The notes under the pieces: model-generated
Told to the model about the DNA's origin: nothing
The model's database searches: none
The model's input: the letters and a program-made list of their open reading frames with translations, nothing else
NCBI GenBank assembly: GCA_963082975.1
Contig: OY720345.1
Location: 59,440,528-59,504,527, forward strand
Source: Labia minor
Taxonomy: Eukaryota; Arthropoda; Insecta; Dermaptera; Spongiphoridae
DNA length: 64,000 bases
Direction: 5' to 3'
Part shown: in pieces, positions 59,789-64,000 of the stretch
Layout: each line of letters opens with the position of its first letter
Numbering within the stretch: position 1 is the stretch's first letter
Made by a program: the position numbers and the translations under genes

Positions 59789-60006
59789 ACAGGTTTTACG
59801 TGCAAGATCCAAGTCCGATGAAGCAACGCTTGTCAGACGACATAATGTTAATGAATTTGACACAGGCCCGCGTTGAACGATCTCTTTCGAGATGCTCTAT
59901 CAACGAGACAGATCGCCTCGATGATACCCGAAGAAGAGAGAATGACGGATTAAGGAGGAGCAAATTCACGCCCTTGTTGTCAAAAACTTGTAAAGCATCA
60001 CAATGA
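59789..60006 (+). CDS. Candidate terminal coding exon, unknown protein
   Basis: After an acceptor-like 'ttaatcccag' at 59779-59788 an open frame runs about 70 codons to TGA at 60004: RFYVQDPSPMKQRLSDDIML, then MNLTQARVERSLSRCSINET, then an Arg/Asp-rich part (DRLDDTRRRENDGLRRSKF) and TPLLSKTCKASQ. G+C is near half against a background of about a quarter. The protein is hydrophilic and low in the I/K/N/Y/F codons typical of chance frames here. An AATAAA occurs at about 60093. No domain is recognised. I judge this the most gene-like stretch outside mobile elements, probably the last exon of a host gene on the plus strand. Confidence 0.42.
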
Positions 60007-60175
60007 ATCAGACATCAATAATATTATATATATATATATATATATTAAATTTCTAATTTTTTTTTATCTTATATTATTTTTAATTTTAAATGAATAAATG
60101 ACTGATTTTTATTAATTATGTCGTAGATTATTAAATAAGATAGAGACTGGATAAATGAACATAATTTGAATTAAA
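60007..60175. other. AT-rich DNA with (TA)n
   Basis: Short (TA)n at 60026-60045 and a possible polyadenylation signal (gaataaatg) at about 60092. No other feature. Confidence 0.5.
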
Positions 60176-60796
60176 TTTTTACTATCTCGCAATTCGATCA
60201 CGAAAATTTTCGATGTGGAGATTTTGATGTTTTTATACGTTTTGAAGGTCCCTGAGTCATTTTCACTAACAGGTTGAGAAAAATGTATGTGTGTGTGTGT
60301 GTGTGTGTTTGTGTGTTTGTGGACAAGATTACGCAAAAACGGTTTGAGCTAGATTAATGAAATTTGGTATATGGGCATTATTTAAAAATCATAGTTTTCA
60401 ATCAACTTTTGAGAAATGTAGCTCTTTCGAAAGAGGGTCATTACCCACCACCTTTTCATTTTTTTTCCTCTAAACTAAGCGTAAAAATAATGAAATATGT
60501 TTGATAGTTTTTCACATGATTAAAAATTATCTAAAACTGCTATATATAGAATTCCAGCTTGTTTAAATCACTGAAAGTACCGGAATTAATTTTTTAACAC
60601 TGTAAATCACGCGTTAGCACGTGACGTGGTGCCATCAACAAAGAGCCAAACACGCGCTGGTTTAATTGTATATTTATTAAATTTAATTAATTAAATTTAA
60701 TTTATAACTTAATTAATTAAATTTAATTCTAATATAATATTTGTTATTTAATCCAATTCAAATTGCGAGATATTCGAGAGGAGACACTCCAGATTT
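60176..60796 (+). mobile_element. Family A element (near full length, forward)
   Basis: Best forward copy. After a T-run it starts actatctcgca (60181). A GT core lies at 60284-60320. It then carries acggtttgagctagattaat and gaaatttggtatatggg (shared box), gtaccggaattaattttt and gcacgtgacgtggtgcc. It ends with tgcgagatattcgagaggag, then acactccagattttt: 3' subterminal repeat plus stem-loop (consensus cGAGTGgagaCACTC). The 11-mers at the two ends are inverse complements with one change. Confidence 0.87.
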
Positions 60797-62540
60797 TTAA
60801 ATTAGTTTAATTGAATGCTTTTGTTAAATTTATTTTTTAATTTTAAATTTTTAACACAAAAATAAATCTTAAAAAAAAATATAATTGGAAATTTAAGCAC
60901 TCGAAGTGATTTCATATTTTTCATTTTTTGTTTGATTTATGTGCATTTCGGTAGTTACACCATTCATTAAAAACGTTTTTTTAAGTATTCGTGATTATCT
61001 TTTACAATGTGAATATTTTCAAGTTTTGTTTCAAGATTTAAGAGAAAAAAATATTTCAATCTAAGGTTATAGCTTAAAATTTTATCTTATATATATAATT
61101 ATATTTTATTTATATAATCCAATAATAAAAAAATATAACATATTAATATAATAATAAAAATTATAAATGAATTAGTTTAACATTTATTTCAAATTTAATT
61201 ATATATTTAAAATTAATTTTAAAAAAATTATATGTTAATTAAATTTTGATAAATTTATTATATGTGAGATTTTAAAGATTAATTGATTAAATAGAACAAC
61301 ATTGTTATTTAAAATTGAATAAAAATGTGAAACTTAATTAAATTAATTATCATAATGGATGAAAACAAATTATGAGATGATGATGATTATTTATTTAATA
61401 ATAATTTATCAAATTTAATTGTGCTTCAACAAAATTTATGAACAATATATACTTACATACATCTAAATAATAAGTTCACAGGAACTTCATAATTCCATGT
61501 TTTCATTGTCTATTATATTCTTATATAATAAACATGCACACCTATTAAAGAAAAATAATTACTAAACAATTCTATTAATAATCTATTGTAGTAAAATTAT
61601 TTTGAAATAAAATAAAATTTATATTATTGCATGTGTATTCATTATATTTAACATGTCAAAATGTTAAATTGATTGACAACAAAGCGTTTTTTTTTCAATT
61701 TCATCTGTATTCAAATCTTTTACCAAGTTTGAATTTGTTACCAAGTTACAATATTTATTTCTAGTAACAGGCTGTCTAAATGTTTCCTGTGTGAATTCTT
61801 CTTTCTTTATAGAATAGGAATGATCTTAGTTAGCATTGTTGAATACAAATATTTCTTACCAAATGATCTCTCTCCCAGCTCATTTCTTCAATTACATTAC
61901 AGATACTCGATAACTTTCTTTCTTCAACAATATTTACGCCAAAATGGGCAAAAAAACAAATCATAAAAACAAAATCTCCCTTTTTCTTGCCAAACATAAA
62001 AAAAATTAAAATATATATATATATACATAAAAAAATGATTTTAAAATTCTTTTCTCAATTCTATCTATGGACTTTTTAATAAAATATAAAAATTGATATA
62101 TATATATATATTTAAGTATTCTTCATTGAATCCAGATATATATATTATATAATAATTATTCTCTTTTAGAAAGTCAATGGAGAAGAAATAATAAAGAAAA
62201 TTGAAATTAAATTTCCTTAACTTGGCTCTTTTATTTTCTCTTCCTCAAATCTTTTGATCTTTGAACTGAACTCAGAACTTAAGAAAACCTCTCTTGAAAA
62301 CTTTTAACCAATTTAAAATATTTTTCAATAATTAGCTTATACTGACATTCATCTATATTTTCCACAATTTAAAGAAAAATATTCTAGAGTCATAAAATTT
62401 CAAATAGAAGTATATATTTATTTAATATTAATTATATATACAATGAATATTAATGGTGTCAGGACCAGACGTGTGTCAGTGTTAGTGTTAGTGCCAAGGT
62501 TTCTCTGGAGAGTAAGTAAGGTAAAAATCACTTACTCATT
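60797..62540. other. AT-rich DNA, no gene seen
   Basis: Low-complexity AT. Short unique patches at 61660-61960 and 62210-62300 have no sustained frame. A (GTTAGT)-like triplet occurs near 62480. Confidence 0.5.
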
Positions 62541-62750
62541 CAACACGAAATCCCTACATCAACTCTTGGTCTGACAGACTATAAGACTCAGAATCCCAAA
62601 AAAAAAATTCACTCCTAAATAAACTCTCTTAAAATTGGTGGCAAAATAAGGGCTGAAACTCATATCTCACAATAAAACGTGAAAATAACCCGGAAATAAT
62701 TTCTTATAATAATAAAAACTTTCACGGATATATATACCTATAAACTTATA
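62541..62750 (+). repeat. Family D single arm, diverged
   Basis: 'caactcttggtctgacagac', 'aagactcagaatcccaaaaa', 'ctcttaaaattggtggcaaa', 'gtgaaaataacccgga' and 'aactttcacggatatata' follow the right arm of the 26.5-kb palindrome with many changes. Confidence 0.6.
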
Positions 62751-62919
62751 TATATATATAAAATCATTATTTAATATATACTAAATATTTAAAAGTATAT
62801 ATATAACATTTCTCTTTAATATTAATAATATAATATACAAAAAAATATGAAATGAAAAATCATAAATAATGGTATGAATATATGTATCTACACATATTTA
62901 ATTTAATCTTATTAATATT

Positions 62920-63000
62920 AAGACTAAGAATCCCAAAAAAAAATTCACTCCTAAATAAACTGTCTTAAAATTGGCGGCAAAATAAGGGCTTGGGATCTAA
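62920..63000 (+). repeat. Family D fragment
   Basis: 'attaagactaagaatcccaa', 'attcactcctaaataaactg' and 'attggcggcaaaataagggc' form a short second copy closely matching 62575-62655, so the two are a local duplication. Confidence 0.65.
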
Positions 63001-64000
63001 GCTCATTCATGCTTGTTTTTATATAAGTTTCATATTAAATATTAAATTATTTATACATTTTTATTCCACCTCTTTCCCTGGTTTGGAGATTCACTATTTA
63101 CAATAATTACAATATTTACACACATTTCAAATATTAAATTATTAGAATTAGAAATTAGAAATTATTATAAAATTTTCTGAACTTGGTTACGTTTGAACTC
63201 TTTTTCTTAAATATAGTAGTTCAGAATTTTACTACTTAACTACTTCTGATAATCTAAGACAAGAAAAAAATGAAATACTATATATCTAGTCAGAAATTCT
63301 TGAAATAATATATTCCTCCAGAGTATAAAAAGTAAAAATAGATAAAAAGTAATGTAGAGAGAGTGAAAAATACTTTTCTTCATATTTAGGCTACTCGAAT
63401 TATTTGGCCTTTAGTAAATTAGAAATTTTAAAATATAGTCTTTGATTAGTTTGAATTAATAAAGATATTCAAAAGATGAAAAAAAGTCAAAGCGCGGTTC
63501 GTTAATTTATTTTTGAATTAATCATCAATCTATCATTGATGCACATGAAAATGATTTATTTATAATCATATAATAACCTTTCAGGTAGTCATTTTATAAA
63601 TAGATTCATATTTTTATAATTTAAACTCAGATCAACGAAGCCAATTTAAAAATTTAAAGGAAAAAAAAAGGTAAGAGAAGGAAGTGAATCACTCTAAATT
63701 CCAACCGATCATCGTTAATTCTTGCACGAAAAATAAAATCATGATTAAACGTTCTATTATTAATAAAATATTTGAGCCCCTTAAAAATATTTTTCTACCT
63801 GAAACGATTTCCCTTACTTTTGGATAATTATGGAATTACCATATTTTAAAAATGCAATGATCTCTGTCGATTATATCATTATTCGTTATTTCTTATAGCA
63901 AGGGTTAAGCAGTTTATAATGCTTTTCTAAAAATTACCCCAGCTGACGTATTTTAAGGGATCATATTTTATTATTAAGTCAATACAAATCATTTCAAGAA
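63001..64000. other. AT-rich DNA, no gene seen
   Basis: AT-rich with no repeat, RNA gene or coding frame that I can support. Confidence 0.5.

Overview
This window looks like intergenic or intronic DNA from an invertebrate animal, most likely an arthropod. The reasons are very high A+T, dense (TA)n, (CA)n and (GA)n microsatellites, no operon-like gene packing, and a eukaryotic repeat complement: a Ty3/gypsy-type retrotransposon, a mariner relic, hAT-type MITEs, a MULE transposase relic, non-LTR retrotransposon 3' ends, and short interspersed elements with Helentron-like ends. The species cannot be fixed from the sequence. No complete host gene is visible. Three short stretches (57.66 kb +, 59.79 kb + and 37.9 kb -) look like possible host exons, none of them proven.

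Layout. 0-5.3 kb: a copy of interspersed family A split by a young Ty3/gypsy-like element whose two 339-bp LTRs are identical by eye. It carries gag and integrase frames but no protease, reverse transcriptase or RNase H. 5.3-14 kb: AT-rich DNA with a 62-bp tandem array, a deleted mariner (8.68-9.05 kb) and a foldback MITE (11.96-12.46 kb). 14-23 kb: four near full-length copies of family B, plus family C fragments, a diverged non-LTR tail and a dispersed repeat I. 23-34 kb: three family A copies (two internally deleted), a TA-flanked MITE, a 297-bp palindrome, a 267-bp tandem array and a non-LTR 3' end. 34-49 kb: sparse; non-LTR tails, C-rich runs, a long (TA)n, a 500-bp foldback element and a SINE-like unit. 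49.8-50.6 kb: two adjacent hAT-type MITEs, one with a perfect 8-bp target duplication. 52.6-57.2 kb: two A copies and a composite DNA transposon with 16-bp perfect inverted ends and a 7-bp target duplication, enclosing a broken MULE-type transposase. 57-64 kb: two candidate terminal exons, another A copy, palindrome-family remnants and AT-rich DNA.

The main observation is that families A and B, with different end sequences, share one architecture. Each starts after a T-run with an 11-bp subterminal repeat (ACTATCTCGCA or ACCGACCGACG). Each has a microsatellite core followed by a common box near TGAAATTTGGTATA, and ends with the reverse complement of the 11-mer followed at once by a short stem-loop. 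This is the plan described for Helentron-associated elements (DINE-1/HINE type). Nothing here encodes the Rep/helicase needed to move them, so they would depend on an autonomous partner elsewhere. Later insertions (the LTR element and the composite DNA transposon) landed inside A copies, which gives a relative order of events.
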